From Mesorhizobium helmanticense (GTDB lineage Bacteria; Pseudomonadota; Alphaproteobacteria; Rhizobiales; Rhizobiaceae), in assembly GCF_003034915.1 (NCBI RefSeq), contig NZ_PZJX01000024.1, positions 248,001-312,000 of the forward strand: 64,000 bases of DNA. The letters are read 5' to 3'. How positions within the stretch are numbered: position 1 is the stretch's first letter; the number at the start of each line of letters is the position of its first letter. The position numbers and the translations under genes are program-made. Below, piece after piece: positions 55,191 through 64,000 of the stretch. The notes under the pieces are model-generated. The model saw only the letters and a program-made list of their open reading frames with translations. It ran no database searches and was not told the DNA's origin.

Positions 55191-56633
55191 TCATGCTATC
55201 CGGCTCGCCGCCCGCAAGGAGAGGGCAGCCGCCGTCAGGCTTGGGTTGACGCAGGAGCAGCTTGGATAGGTGCTGGTGCCGACGACAACCAGGTTCCGCA
55301 GCTGATGGTGGATCATGTCGCTGTCGACGACCGAATCCGCCGGGCTCGAGCCCATCCGCAATGTGCCCTGGACGTGCGACTCGGTTGGCCGGATGCCGCG
55401 ATCGAATATCTGCTCGACCGGCAACGGCGCGAGAAGCGCTGGCAATTTCTCCAGCGCCCGCGCCATGCCTTCGACGGCATAGTTCGACGGTGCCTTGAAA
55501 CTGACGAATGCGTTGTCGGCCTTGTCGAGGGTGACAAAGTTTTCGGGATCGAGCAGATTCTCGGTCACGATGACAAGAGGAAGCGTCTGGCGGATACGCC
55601 CCTTTTCCGGGCGCATCCCGTGCTGCCAGCGATTTTCGAAATAGACGAGGGCTGCCGCATGCTCGGCTCTATGGGGGCCGTCATAAAGGCCGAAATTCAA
55701 GCCGGTGGTGATGGTGCTGCCGCCAAAATTGTCGACACCGTCGAGATAGGCTTCGAAATTCCATCCGTAGGATTCGTGCAGGCCGCGGCCGACGAATTCG
55801 CCCGACAGGCCGGAGCGCAACATGATCGCCGGGCTCTGGATGGCATTGGCGCCGAGAATGAAGAGATCGCCGGTGACGTGGTATTCCTTGCCTTCGTGCA
55901 TGAATGTGACCGAACGGACCGATCCGCCGACTTGCTCGAGACGACGCACTTCGGCGCCGAGGCAGACCGAAACGTCGGGATGCTCGAAGACATGCATCAG
56001 GCCATTGTTGACGGTGAATTTTGCGTCGACCGGGCATAGGCCGCATCGCAAATTGGCGCAGCACGCGGTTCGCTGCGCCGTCGGTACACGCGCCCGCGCC
56101 GTCGGCATGACAAAGTGCTGGTCCGGCTGCGCCGCCTTCATCATCCGGTCCGGCGTCGACATGTTGTGTGGCGGCTGCGGAAACGGCCTGGAGCGCGGCA
56201 TCATCGCCGCCATGTCGGGATCGCCGGAGATCGACATGACGTCTTCCGCATCGCAGTAGAACGGCTCCAGCTCGTCATAGCCGATCGGCCAGTCGTTGCC
56301 GATGCCGTAAAGGCTTTTCAGCCTGAAGTCGTTCGGATGGAAGCGTGGTGTCTGCGCGAACCAGCAATTCGTGCCGCCGCCCAATCCGATTGTGTAATTC
56401 CAAGGCTTGTCGGAATTGGTCTTGTAGGTCGTCTCATCGTCGATGTCGGTGTTGGCGTTCCGGTCGAGCTGCCATTCATGCGTGTTGTGTCGGCCCCATT
56501 CCAGAACCAGAATGCGGGCCTTTCGCCGCCTCGCGAACCCGTGCAGGAAGAAGGCCGAACCGAAACCGGAACCGATGGCGACGAGATCGAAATGGTCGTT
56601 GGCGATTTTGTCCGGCCTGACGTCCAGCACCAT
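55191..56633 (-). CDS. GMC-family FAD-dependent oxidoreductase
   Basis: A 480-residue flavoprotein with the FAD-binding GSGFGSAFF near residue 22, the GLGGGTNCWF segment, and a C-terminal NLVVVGTSTYPSCSCVNPSLTAAALSLR typical of GMC enzymes. A cysteine-rich stretch (CCANLRCGLCP, near residue 192) could bind a metal or an iron-sulfur cluster. These enzymes oxidise alcohols or sugars. It has no signal of its own and may travel with the Tat-bearing small partner encoded next to it. AAAGGG lies upstream of the ATG. Confidence 0.88.
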   Translation of the reverse strand: MVLDVRPDKIANDHFDLVAIGSGFGSAFFLHGFARRRKARILVLEWGRHNTHEWQLDRNANTDIDDETTYKTNSDKPWNYTIGLGGGTNCWFAQTPRFHPNDFRLKSLYGIGNDWPIGYDELEPFYCDAEDVMSISGDPDMAAMMPRSRPFPQPPHNMSTPDRMMKAAQPDQHFVMPTARARVPTAQRTACCANLRCGLCPVDAKFTVNNGLMHVFEHPDVSVCLGAEVRRLEQVGGSVRSVTFMHEGKEYHVTGDLFILGANAIQSPAIMLRSGLSGEFVGRGLHESYGWNFEAYLDGVDNFGGSTITTGLNFGLYDGPHRAEHAAALVYFENRWQHGMRPEKGRIRQTLPLVIVTENLLDPENFVTLDKADNAFVSFKAPSNYAVEGMARALEKLPALLAPLPVEQIFDRGIRPTESHVQGTLRMGSSPADSVVDSDMIHHQLRNLVVVGTSTYPSCSCVNPSLTAAALSLRAASRIA

Positions 56634-56729
56634 CAGATAAAACCCTTTCTTGGGACAAGCGCGTTCATCACGGCCTTCGTGCCACTCCTTCGTGCCGCGC
56701 CGGTTCGCGTCGCGACGCGCATCAGGCCC

Positions 56730-57809
56730 CTATGCAGCTTTTCGTGAAGGCTGTTGTGCGGCCTTGTCGAGCAGCGAGAAGAAAGTCGCGAACTGGCGCT
56801 CGGGGTTAAGGGCGGGGCGCTCGGAGAATGTCCGCGCGGCCGCCGAGAGCCGTTCATATTCACGGCTGTCGTTCCACAACAGCCGGATCGCAGCCACCCA
56901 GTCGGCGAGCGGCGCGTCATAATCCAGTACCATGCCGCCGGAGCCGATCGCTTCGGGTAGGCCGCCGCGGCGCGAGCCGACCACCGGGATGCCGCTGCAA
57001 TGGGCTTCCGACGCCACCCGGCCCCAGGCCTCTTCCCACTTGCTCGGGGCAAGCAGGATCTTCGTGCGGCCATAAACCGTCTTCATGTCGCTGGTGCGGC
57101 TCTCCAGCGTGACGTTGCCGAGCGGCGCGATCGTCTGCTCGATGCGTGCCCGATGATCGTCGTCGAGCTTCCAGCTTTCGACGAACAGGAACGGGATTTC
57201 GGAGCATGCCTCGGCAATGCGCACCGCAAGCTCGAAGCCCTTTTCCTCATAGGGGTTGATCAGCGTGACGAATTCGCCAGTCGTCGGCGTGGAGTAGAAT
57301 GCCGGATTGATGGTCGGCGGGATGACCGTCGAATCGATGTCGAACCTTTCCTTGTAGGTGCGCGCCGTGAATTCGGAATTGGCGATGTAGTGCGCCGAAT
57401 GCAGCTCACGCAGGTCGCCGCCCAGTTCATGGAACTCGACATTCCTGAGATAGACGACCAGCGGCACGCCCTCGGCTTGCAGCGCCCTGCCGATCGGAAC
57501 CGACTTGTGGCATTGGACCACGGCGACGTCGGGCTTCAATTTCTCGACGGCAAAGCGCGCCGCCTCCCAGGGGAACCAGGCCCGCACCACGGGGTAGCCG
57601 GGATAGCTGTCGATGACCGCGCGCTGCCTCAGAAGCTTCATCTTGGCGCGGGCCCTAAGCCCAAAAACGCCCTGGCCGAACAGGGCGGCAAGCACCGCCG
57701 CCTCATGCCCATGCTCGAGCAACTGCTCGGCCAGATGATGGGTGCTGGACTGGACACCGCCGCTGAATTGCGGCGTGTACCCATTGCCGCCTGCAAAAAG
57801 GATTTTCAT
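56730..57809 (-). CDS. Family 4 glycosyltransferase
   Basis: A 359-residue GT-B enzyme. It begins MKILFAGGNGYTPQFSGGVQ, with a middle VIPPTINPAFYSTP and the nucleotide-sugar-binding LLAPSKWEEAWGRVASEA and GIPVVGSRRGGLPEAIG segments. It transfers a sugar from a nucleotide donor in the cytoplasm. It belongs to the exopolysaccharide cluster, upstream of the GMC gene on the same strand. Confidence 0.9.
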   Translation of the reverse strand: MKILFAGGNGYTPQFSGGVQSSTHHLAEQLLEHGHEAAVLAALFGQGVFGLRARAKMKLLRQRAVIDSYPGYPVVRAWFPWEAARFAVEKLKPDVAVVQCHKSVPIGRALQAEGVPLVVYLRNVEFHELGGDLRELHSAHYIANSEFTARTYKERFDIDSTVIPPTINPAFYSTPTTGEFVTLINPYEEKGFELAVRIAEACSEIPFLFVESWKLDDDHRARIEQTIAPLGNVTLESRTSDMKTVYGRTKILLAPSKWEEAWGRVASEAHCSGIPVVGSRRGGLPEAIGSGGMVLDYDAPLADWVAAIRLLWNDSREYERLSAAARTFSERPALNPERQFATFFSLLDKAAQQPSRKAA

Positions 57810-57848
57810 GGGACAGGGCTCCTTGTCGCATCTCGCATTTCGGTGAGG

Positions 57849-58871
57849 TCAGGCCGGTCGTTTGACGCGGTTCTTGAGCGTCTCGTAGCCGCGTTCGCCA
57901 AGCAGCGTGCGCGCGACATTCTTGATGGCCGTCTTGCGCTCCTCAGGCGATTTGATCTGCCGCAATCTGGCCGGGAGATTGCGCGCGCTCTGCCCAAGTG
58001 CCGGCAGCGAAAGCGCGTCGGGATAGTTTACCAGATGTGTCTCAACGCACAGCACCGGCTTGCCGGAGAGCCTGGCAATCTTGAGGGCCTGTTCGTGCTC
58101 GCTTTCGATAAACAGGATGGCGTCGGATTTGCGGTAGAAATCGGCCTTGAAACTGCCATGCACGCCGAGCCGCTGCCGTTCCGCCTTGCTCGGCAGGTCG
58201 AGCATGATCAGGTGATCGTATTGGATGTCGTGCTTGGCAAGCCATGCTTCGGTAAGCTTGCGGTATTTCTCGAGCCGGCTGGTGACGAGCCAGCCGATCT
58301 TGCGGGTCGGGCCGTGGAGCGGCAGCGCTTCGCTCAGGAATTTCTCGTAGGCCGGTCCGTCGTCGTTTTCGGCTTCGGTCGGATCCAGGCAAAGCACGCC
58401 GTCAATGTCGACGCAGCTTTGGGCGAGGAATTTGTGGTGCATGAAGTTCCACTGGAACATCCTTGGATGCGGCACGACTTCGAAGACGAGATCGGTTTCC
58501 TCGTACTGCGGCACCAGGCCGAACACCGCGGCATAGGTGAAGTCCGCCTTGATGCCGGCGGCTTCTATCCGGCTGCGTGCGTCGCGCATGGCCGCACCGC
58601 CGCTGACGCTGTCGTCGATCACCAGGACCTTGCGCATTTCGGAAGCCTTGCGGTCGAGCGCGGCACGGCGTTTGGTGACGCCCGACGTATAGATCTTTCC
58701 AGCGAGGAAACTGTCCAGGTCGGTCATCGGGATGTTGGCCGTCAGGCTGACCAGCGTTGCGGCAAGGATGCCGCTGCGGGGAACGCCGACCACCAGGTCG
58801 ATGTCGCGCGGCAGCCGGTGAAGGTTTCTGACGATGGCATCGTTCATGTCGGAGATCGATCGGTAGTGCAT
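57849..58871 (-). CDS. Phosphoribosyltransferase-HAD fusion protein
   Basis: A 340-residue protein. The first half is a PRTase fold with the PRPP-binding motif VLVIDDSVSGGAAM (about residue 83). The second half, from about 148, has HAD-type motif I VDIDGVLCLDPT and motif II LVTSRLEKY, followed by a C-terminal helical tail. PRTases in sugar clusters can make phosphoribosyl donors or regulate; the HAD part would be a phosphatase. The exact reaction is unknown to me. It lies between a GT4 gene and the flippase gene. Confidence 0.82.
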   Translation of the reverse strand: MHYRSISDMNDAIVRNLHRLPRDIDLVVGVPRSGILAATLVSLTANIPMTDLDSFLAGKIYTSGVTKRRAALDRKASEMRKVLVIDDSVSGGAAMRDARSRIEAAGIKADFTYAAVFGLVPQYEETDLVFEVVPHPRMFQWNFMHHKFLAQSCVDIDGVLCLDPTEAENDDGPAYEKFLSEALPLHGPTRKIGWLVTSRLEKYRKLTEAWLAKHDIQYDHLIMLDLPSKAERQRLGVHGSFKADFYRKSDAILFIESEHEQALKIARLSGKPVLCVETHLVNYPDALSLPALGQSARNLPARLRQIKSPEERKTAIKNVARTLLGERGYETLKNRVKRPA

Positions 58872-58908
58872 GGATTAGACCCGGTCCTGGTATGAATGTC
58901 CGTGCATG

Positions 58909-60405
58909 TTATTTCGCCTCGCTTGGCGCCGCCGCGGGCACCCGCGCCGGCAAGAGCTTCAAGGCCTCGCGCAACGCCTCGCGGCCGGAAGCGAATGCCA
59001 GCGCGATCACGATGGTGACTGCGTAGGACAGCACCGCCGCGCTCGCCATGGCGACGATGTGCTGCTCGGGCAGCAGCGGTTTGGCGAACCAGATGGCGGC
59101 AAGCGCCAGATGCGCGCCAAGCACGAAGGGCGTTGCCGCGCGCAGCACATGGCTTGCCCTGAGCGGCCCGGTCTTGCCGATATAGAGCCACAGGAAGGGT
59201 GTTCTCAGATACTCGCTGGCCGCATAGGCGATCGCCACGCCGAGCGCGCCATAGGGTAGGCCTATGATGAAGGCCAGCACCGAGGTCAAGGCTGTGATGA
59301 TGCCCCAGCGCATGAAATCGCCTGAGCGGCCCTGGCTGACGAAAAGCCATCCCGCCGGATTGTTGAGCGGCTGCAGCAGCCCGGCAAAACCGAGCGCCAG
59401 GAAGATATCGGAGCTCTGCCGCCACTGTTCGCCGAGCGCGAACGGGATGAGCACATCGGACATGGCGGTGGCGAAGGCCACACCCGGAAGCGCCACCAGC
59501 AAGATCAGCGGCATGACGCGAAGATAGGCGCTGCGGTAGCGGTCCGGCTCGTCCTTCAGCCTGGAAAGGGCAGGCACCATCACCTTCGACAACGGATTGG
59601 TGATCTGGCTCAACGGAAACAGCAGCAGCTTGTAGGCGCGGTCATAGAGGCCGAGCTGCCCTTCGCCCCAATATTTTCCGATCAGCACGTTGTCGAGGTT
59701 GCGGGCGAAGAAGTTGGCGAAATTGAACCCGGTGATGCCGGCGCCGAAATTGATCAGCGCGCTGATGCCGTCGACCTTGCGCGGCAGGCTGGGGCGCCAG
59801 CGCGAGCTTGCCCAGAAGCAAAGCGTCGGCAGCACGGCGCCTGTCAGCGTGCCGGCAAAAAGCGCCCAGTAGGAACGGTCGATGAACGTCCAGGCGATCG
59901 AGACGGCAAGGCCGGCGACGGCACTCGCGACGTCGATGACGGCCAGGCGAACGAATTGCATGCGCCGCGTCAGCAGCGCCAGGTGCTGGGCGCCAAGGCC
60001 GTAGGCTATGATCTGCAGCCCCAATGCGGCCACCAGGCCCGCCACCCGCGGTTCGCCGTAGAACGCCGCGACCAGGGGTGCGGCACCGGCAAGCACGCAG
60101 GCGAGCAACGCGCTGACCGCGACATTGATCCAGAAGAGGTAGTTGACCTCCTCATGCCTGATTCCGCTTTTCTGGATCGTCGCCTGGGTCAGGCCGAAAT
60201 CCTGGAACAGCGCGATGAAGGCGAGCACCGGCGCGCACATCGCCACGACGCCGAAGTCCTGCGGCGACAAAAGCCGCGACAAGACGATGACGGAGACGAT
60301 CTGCGTCGCAACACGCACCGATTGTGCCAAGGCCGTGACGATGGCGCCACGACCGACCGATCTGCGGAGAGAACCCTCTGGCGGATCGAATGCATTGGCT
60401 TGCAA
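58909..60405 (-). CDS. Polysaccharide flippase (Wzx/ExoT-like)
   Basis: A 498-residue membrane protein with about twelve to fourteen segments and the family pattern GAIVTALAQSVRVATQIVSV, LSPQDFGVVAM, FFARNLDNVLIGKYWG. It moves the lipid-linked repeating unit across the inner membrane. The start is TTG at 60405; no ATG lies nearby in frame. The protein is divergent from a glycosyltransferase gene. ExoT of Sinorhizobium is a possible ortholog, but the symbol is not certain. Confidence 0.88.
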   Translation of the reverse strand: MQANAFDPPEGSLRRSVGRGAIVTALAQSVRVATQIVSVIVLSRLLSPQDFGVVAMCAPVLAFIALFQDFGLTQATIQKSGIRHEEVNYLFWINVAVSALLACVLAGAAPLVAAFYGEPRVAGLVAALGLQIIAYGLGAQHLALLTRRMQFVRLAVIDVASAVAGLAVSIAWTFIDRSYWALFAGTLTGAVLPTLCFWASSRWRPSLPRKVDGISALINFGAGITGFNFANFFARNLDNVLIGKYWGEGQLGLYDRAYKLLLFPLSQITNPLSKVMVPALSRLKDEPDRYRSAYLRVMPLILLVALPGVAFATAMSDVLIPFALGEQWRQSSDIFLALGFAGLLQPLNNPAGWLFVSQGRSGDFMRWGIITALTSVLAFIIGLPYGALGVAIAYAASEYLRTPFLWLYIGKTGPLRASHVLRAATPFVLGAHLALAAIWFAKPLLPEQHIVAMASAAVLSYAVTIVIALAFASGREALREALKLLPARVPAAAPSEAK

Positions 60406-60570
60406 ATTCAGGATCCCTGATCTTGTGCCGGCCCGGTCACCAAACTACGGCAATAATTTTGCAGTGCAACAAAAAACGTGGATTTTTGTTACGTCGCACC
60501 AAAAATGTTGCGATGCAGCAAAAGCTGTACTAAACCTTCTCGCGGGCGGGCCAACAGCGGTCGAGTTTTC
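60406..60570. promoter_or_regulatory. Divergent promoter region with repeated GCANCAAAA motifs
   Basis: Between the flippase and a glycosyltransferase gene lies a palindrome AACAAAAA-N7-TTTTTGTT (60468-60490). The word GCANCAAAA occurs three times in the same direction (60466, 60496, 60515). This is a good candidate for a regulator-binding cluster controlling both exopolysaccharide operons. Confidence 0.5.
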
Positions 60571-61743
60571 ATGCTGCATGTCTTGTACTTGGTACACGAC
60601 GTCTCCGACCCGGCGGTACGCCGGCGTATCATAATGCTCAAGGCAGGCGGCGCTGAGGTTACCTTGGCGGGCTTCCGTCGGTCCGTGAGCCCGATTGCCG
60701 ACGTCGAGGGATTGCGGCCGATCGACCTTGGCGCGACGCGCGACGGCCGATTCGGCCAGCGTCTGACTGCGGTTGCGAGAGCGGCGGTTTCCATCGGCTC
60801 GAAACTTGGTTCGATGCCCAGGCCCGACCTCATCATTGCGCGCAATCTGGAAATGCTGGCGCTTGCCCGGCGCGCCCCGTCGGCGTTCCAGGCATCGGTG
60901 CCGATCGTCTATGAGTGTCTCGACATCCATCGTCTGCTGCTTCGCGACGACTTGCTGGGCAAGGCGATGCGCGGCACGGAGCGCTATCTGGCCAGGGACG
61001 TCAAACTCCTGGTGACGAGTTCGCCGGCCTTCATTGCCAATTATTTCAAGCCGTTCGGGCAGGTCGCGGCACCGGTAGAACTGCTCGAGAACAAATATTT
61101 CGAGACTGCCGCGATGTCACCGGACGATGGCATTGCGGCAGAGAATCCTGTCGCTCCGCCTTGGCGAATCGGCTGGTTCGGCGCGCTGCGCTGCCGCCGG
61201 TCCCTGGAGCTTCTGGCCGAATTTTCCCGCCGCCTCGACGGCCGGGTCGAGATCGTCCTCAGGGGCCGTCCGGCATTGTCCGAATTTCCGGACTTTCACG
61301 GCTTTGTCGAAGCCGAGCCATGGCTCTCGTTCGGCGGACCCTACCGGAACCCGGAAGACATGGCGGCGATCTACCGGGAGGTTCATTTTTCCTGGGCCAT
61401 CGATTTTTTCGAGCAGGGGCTGAATTCCGAGTGGCTGCTGCCCAACCGCCTCTATGAGGGCTGCCGCTTCGGCGCCGTGCCGATCTCGATGGGCAACACC
61501 GAAACCGGCCGCTTCCTTGATCGGCAGGGCATCGGCGTTCTTTTGCCTCAGGCGACGCCCGAGGCGCTTGAAGCCGCCCTCGGCGATATGGAGGAGCATC
61601 ATTTCGCGACGTTGCGGGCGCGTGTTCTTGCCCGCAATCCGCGAACCTGGAGCCATGATCGCGGCGATTGTCGGGCGCTGGTCGAGAAGCTGCGCGGCTT
61701 GGCCTCCGTGCCCGATCCCTATGCCGCTGAGGCACTGGCATAG
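60571..61743 (+). CDS. Family 4-type glycosyltransferase
   Basis: A 390-residue GT-B-like enzyme starting MLHVLYLVHDVSD. The N-terminal half has DLIIARNLEMLALARR, and the C-terminal half has WRIGWFGALRCRRS and a sugar-nucleotide-type segment SEWLLPNRLYEGCRFGAVPI. It is of the type found in succinoglycan clusters beside exoA (ExoL in Sinorhizobium has this place), but I do not assign the symbol. It ends two bases before a possible exoA start. Confidence 0.82.
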   Translation: MLHVLYLVHDVSDPAVRRRIIMLKAGGAEVTLAGFRRSVSPIADVEGLRPIDLGATRDGRFGQRLTAVARAAVSIGSKLGSMPRPDLIIARNLEMLALARRAPSAFQASVPIVYECLDIHRLLLRDDLLGKAMRGTERYLARDVKLLVTSSPAFIANYFKPFGQVAAPVELLENKYFETAAMSPDDGIAAENPVAPPWRIGWFGALRCRRSLELLAEFSRRLDGRVEIVLRGRPALSEFPDFHGFVEAEPWLSFGGPYRNPEDMAAIYREVHFSWAIDFFEQGLNSEWLLPNRLYEGCRFGAVPISMGNTETGRFLDRQGIGVLLPQATPEALEAALGDMEEHHFATLRARVLARNPRTWSHDRGDCRALVEKLRGLASVPDPYAAEALA

Positions 61744-61768
61744 CATGGCTGGGGATGGACACAGGTCG

Positions 61769-62764
61769 ATGACGCAAACCAAAATGCATCCGTCCAGCCT
61801 GATCGTGATTCCGTGCCTGAACGAGGCGGCCCATATCGGTGCGCTTGTTCACGCGCTTCGGCCGGCGGCCGAGAGGCTCGGCGCCAGGATCGTCGTCGCC
61901 GATGGCGGCAGCACTGACGGCACAAGGGCCATCGTCGAGGAAATCGCCGGCAAGGACCCGAAAGTGATCCTGCTCCACAACGAAAAGCGCCTGCAGAGCG
62001 CGGCGATCAACCTCGCCGTCGCCCGTTACGGCGAAGGCGCCGAGTATCTCATCCGCATCGATGCCCATGGCGGCTATCCCTCCGACTATTGCGATCGGCT
62101 GGTCGAGGAGGCGCTGGCCACCGGCGCTGATTCGGTCGTCGTCTCGATGCTGACCAGCGGCAGCGGCACCGTGCAGAAAGCCGCCGCTGCGGCGCAGAAC
62201 TCCAAGCTCGGCACTGGTGGCTCCAAGCATAGGCATCTCTCGGCGGGAGAGTGGGTCGACCACGGCCATCATGCGCTGATGCGGATATCGGCCTTTACCG
62301 CGGTGGGCGGCTATGACGAGACGTTCAGCCACAATGAGGATGCCGAACTCGACTACCGGCTCCGCCAGGCCGGCTACCGGATCTGGATCAGCGGCAAGAC
62401 GCAGATGGTCTACTATCCGCGCTCGTCGCTGAAGGGCCTCTATTTCCAGTATCTCGGCTATGGCCGCGGCCGGGCGAGGAACGTTCTCAAGCACCGCATG
62501 ATACCGAAGGTCCGGCAGATGGTGCCGCTTCTGGTGTTTCCGGTGGTGCTGCTCGCGGCCTTCTCCTTCGTCCATTGGCTGGCGGCCGTGCCACTGCTGC
62601 TGTGGGCGTCGGTCTGCCTCGGCTATGGCGTGTGGACCGCCATCGGCCAGCGCAATCCCGATATTGCGCTGGCCGGGATCTCGGCGATGGTCATGCATTT
62701 CGGCTGGTCTGTCGGCTTCTGGCTGCAGCTCCTTGGACCTCGATCGCAGCGCGGGGTGGCGTGA
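61769..62764 (+). CDS. exoA: Succinoglycan glycosyltransferase ExoA (GT2)
   Basis: A 331-residue GT2 enzyme with SSLIVIPCLNEAAHIG, VVADGGSTDGT and LIRIDAHGGYP as metal-binding region, and C-terminal membrane segments (LLVFPVVLLAAFSFVHWLAA). ExoA adds the second sugar, a glucose, to the lipid-linked galactose. The start at MTQTKMHPSS gives the length I recall for ExoA; an ATG at 61745 is the alternative. It overlaps exoM (TGATG). Confidence 0.92.
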   Translation: MTQTKMHPSSLIVIPCLNEAAHIGALVHALRPAAERLGARIVVADGGSTDGTRAIVEEIAGKDPKVILLHNEKRLQSAAINLAVARYGEGAEYLIRIDAHGGYPSDYCDRLVEEALATGADSVVVSMLTSGSGTVQKAAAAAQNSKLGTGGSKHRHLSAGEWVDHGHHALMRISAFTAVGGYDETFSHNEDAELDYRLRQAGYRIWISGKTQMVYYPRSSLKGLYFQYLGYGRGRARNVLKHRMIPKVRQMVPLLVFPVVLLAAFSFVHWLAAVPLLLWASVCLGYGVWTAIGQRNPDIALAGISAMVMHFGWSVGFWLQLLGPRSQRGVA

Positions 62765-63714
62765 TGGGCAACACCGTCAAAAACAGAGGCATCGACATTT
62801 GCGTCTGCACGTTTCGGCGGCCGGAGCTTGCCGACACGCTCCGTTCCCTGGCTGCCATGGACATGCCTTCGGGGTTCGATATCAGCATCATCGTCGCTGA
62901 CAATGACGATGCGCCGACGGCAGAGCCACTGGTGACGAAGCTGACGGAGGAGATCAAGCTGCCGATCCGCTACCGGCATGCGCCGGCGCGCAACATCTCG
63001 ATCGCTCGCAATGCCTGCCTCGACGCCAGCATGTCGGATTTCGCCGCCTTCATCGATGACGACGAAACGGCGTCTTCGCGCTGGCTGGCCGAGCTGGTCG
63101 CCACGGCCGAGGCGAGTGGCGCGGCCGCTGTGCTCGGCCCGGTGCGGGCGCTCTATGCGCCGGACGCGCCCGACTGGATGCGCAAAGGTGATTTCCACTC
63201 GACCTTGCCGGTCTGGGTGCGCGGCGAGATCCGCACCGGCTACACCTGCAACGTTCTGCTCAGGATGAGCGCCGACAGTCTGCGCGGTCGGCGCTTCAGC
63301 CTGGCGCGTGGCCAGACTGGCGGCGAGGATACCGAATTCTTCGATCAGATGGTCAAGGCCGGCGGCCGTATCGCCTTTTCGCCCGAGGCCTGGGTCGACG
63401 AAGTGGTGCCGCGCTCCAGGGCGGCCTTCGACTGGCTGAAACGTCGCCGCTTTCGTTTCGGACAGACGCACGGTCACCTGCTCGGACACAACGCAGGCGG
63501 CGTACGGCGCGCGAAAGAGATCGGCATCGCCTCGGCAAAGGCGGCCTATTGTTTCGCCATGGCGCTCCCCGTCGCCATCAATCCGGTGCGCAGGAACCGC
63601 AGCGTGCTTCGCGGCATCATGCATGTCGGCGTCGTCAGCGGTCTGGTCGGCGTGCGCGAGATCCGCCAGTACGGCCTGCCCTCGCCGCGGGAAGGGGGCA
63701 AGCATGCAGCCTGA
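62764..63714 (+). CDS. exoM: Succinoglycan glucosyltransferase ExoM (GT2)
   Basis: A 316-residue enzyme with IDICVCTFRRPELADTL, the ARNISIARNACLDAS segment, the FIDDDETAS metal motif and GEDTEFFDQMVKAGG. ExoM adds the fourth residue of the succinoglycan unit. The ATG overlaps the exoA stop, and its own stop lies inside the next gene. The A-M-O order agrees with Sinorhizobium. Confidence 0.92.
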   Translation: MGNTVKNRGIDICVCTFRRPELADTLRSLAAMDMPSGFDISIIVADNDDAPTAEPLVTKLTEEIKLPIRYRHAPARNISIARNACLDASMSDFAAFIDDDETASSRWLAELVATAEASGAAAVLGPVRALYAPDAPDWMRKGDFHSTLPVWVRGEIRTGYTCNVLLRMSADSLRGRRFSLARGQTGGEDTEFFDQMVKAGGRIAFSPEAWVDEVVPRSRAAFDWLKRRRFRFGQTHGHLLGHNAGGVRRAKEIGIASAKAAYCFAMALPVAINPVRRNRSVLRGIMHVGVVSGLVGVREIRQYGLPSPREGGKHAA

Positions 63715-64000
63715 CGTCAGCTTTGTCATTGCCGCCTACAATGCCGAGGCGACCATCGACCGGGCGATCAGCAGCGCCATCGCTCAGCGCGACGTCTCCG
63801 TCGAGGTCGTCGTCGTCGACGACAAGTCGCGCGACCGGACGCTCGACCTGGCGAATGCCTGGCCGCAAGATGTCGTGCGGGTCGTCGCCCTTCCCGCGAA
63901 CCGCGGCCCAGGCGGCGCCAGGAATGCCGGCCTCGAACTTGCCCGCGGCCGATGGGTCGCGGTGCTCGATTCCGACGATGCGGTCTATCCCGGACGGATC
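63704..64000 (+). CDS. exoO: Succinoglycan glucosyltransferase ExoO, N-terminal part (GT2)
   Basis: The first 99 residues of a GT2 enzyme that runs off the window: VSFVIAAYNAEATID, VVDDKSRDRT, GGARNAGLELARGRW, then VLDSDDAVYPGR. The start overlaps the end of exoM by 11 bp, with GGAAGGGGG upstream. The identity as ExoO rests on position after exoM and on the GT2 sequence. Confidence 0.88.
   Translation, partial: MQPDVSFVIAAYNAEATIDRAISSAIAQRDVSVEVVVVDDKSRDRTLDLANAWPQDVVRVVALPANRGPGGARNAGLELARGRWVAVLDSDDAVYPGRI

Overview
This is an alphaproteobacterial chromosome segment, high in GC. It most resembles Mesorhizobium or a close relative in the Hyphomicrobiales. That placement is an inference from three things: an aroA-cmk-rpsA cluster whose EPSP synthase is CP4-like, a succinoglycan-type exo gene set (exoX, Y, F, Q, U, K, A, M, O), and several families of rhizobial palindromic intergenic repeats. 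No phage, transposase, CRISPR array or replication origin is visible.

Layout. 1-6.3 kb: the end of a probable polysaccharide glycosyltransferase, an SDR enzyme, the housekeeping cluster aroA-cmk-rpsA on the minus strand, a small acidic protein and tRNA-Ala(GGC). 6.3-10 kb: membrane and membrane-anchored proteins of unknown role. 10.1-19.9 kb: an amino-sugar uptake and use locus with SIS isomerase, GntR regulator, ROK kinase, PIG-L deacetylase and two divergent sugar ABC importers, each with a binding protein and two permeases but no ATPase. 19.9-23 kb: an MgtC-like protein, an aldehyde dehydrogenase and a DUF1778/GNAT toxin-antitoxin pair.

23.1-34.3 kb is a complete nitrate assimilation operon: nasT-nasS (sensor and antiterminator), nrtA-nrtB-nrtD (importer), nirB-nirD (nitrite reductase) and nasA (nitrate reductase). 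The 356-bp gap before nrtA holds, in order, a candidate NtrC site, a GG-N10-GC sigma-54 promoter, hexaloop hairpins of the ANTAR target type and a long terminator that one of them overlaps. This explains dual control by nitrogen limitation and by nitrate. nasA carries a perfect 59-bp inverted repeat inside its reading frame, and a diverged copy of the same element lies between nirB and nirD.

34.5-36.6 kb: a small membrane protein and an aldehyde dehydrogenase. 36.7-64 kb is an exopolysaccharide region. It holds glycosyltransferases of several families (including GT32+Anp1 and GT2+GT4 fusions), a glucoamylase-like protein, polymerase, export, flippase and priming transferase genes, UDP-glucose dehydrogenase and a GH16 glycanase. 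Unexpected members are a prim-pol-domain protein, a PRTase-HAD fusion, a CAP12-type TIR-like protein with an unrecognised C-terminal domain, and the remains of a hexapeptide acyltransferase. The window ends inside exoO.
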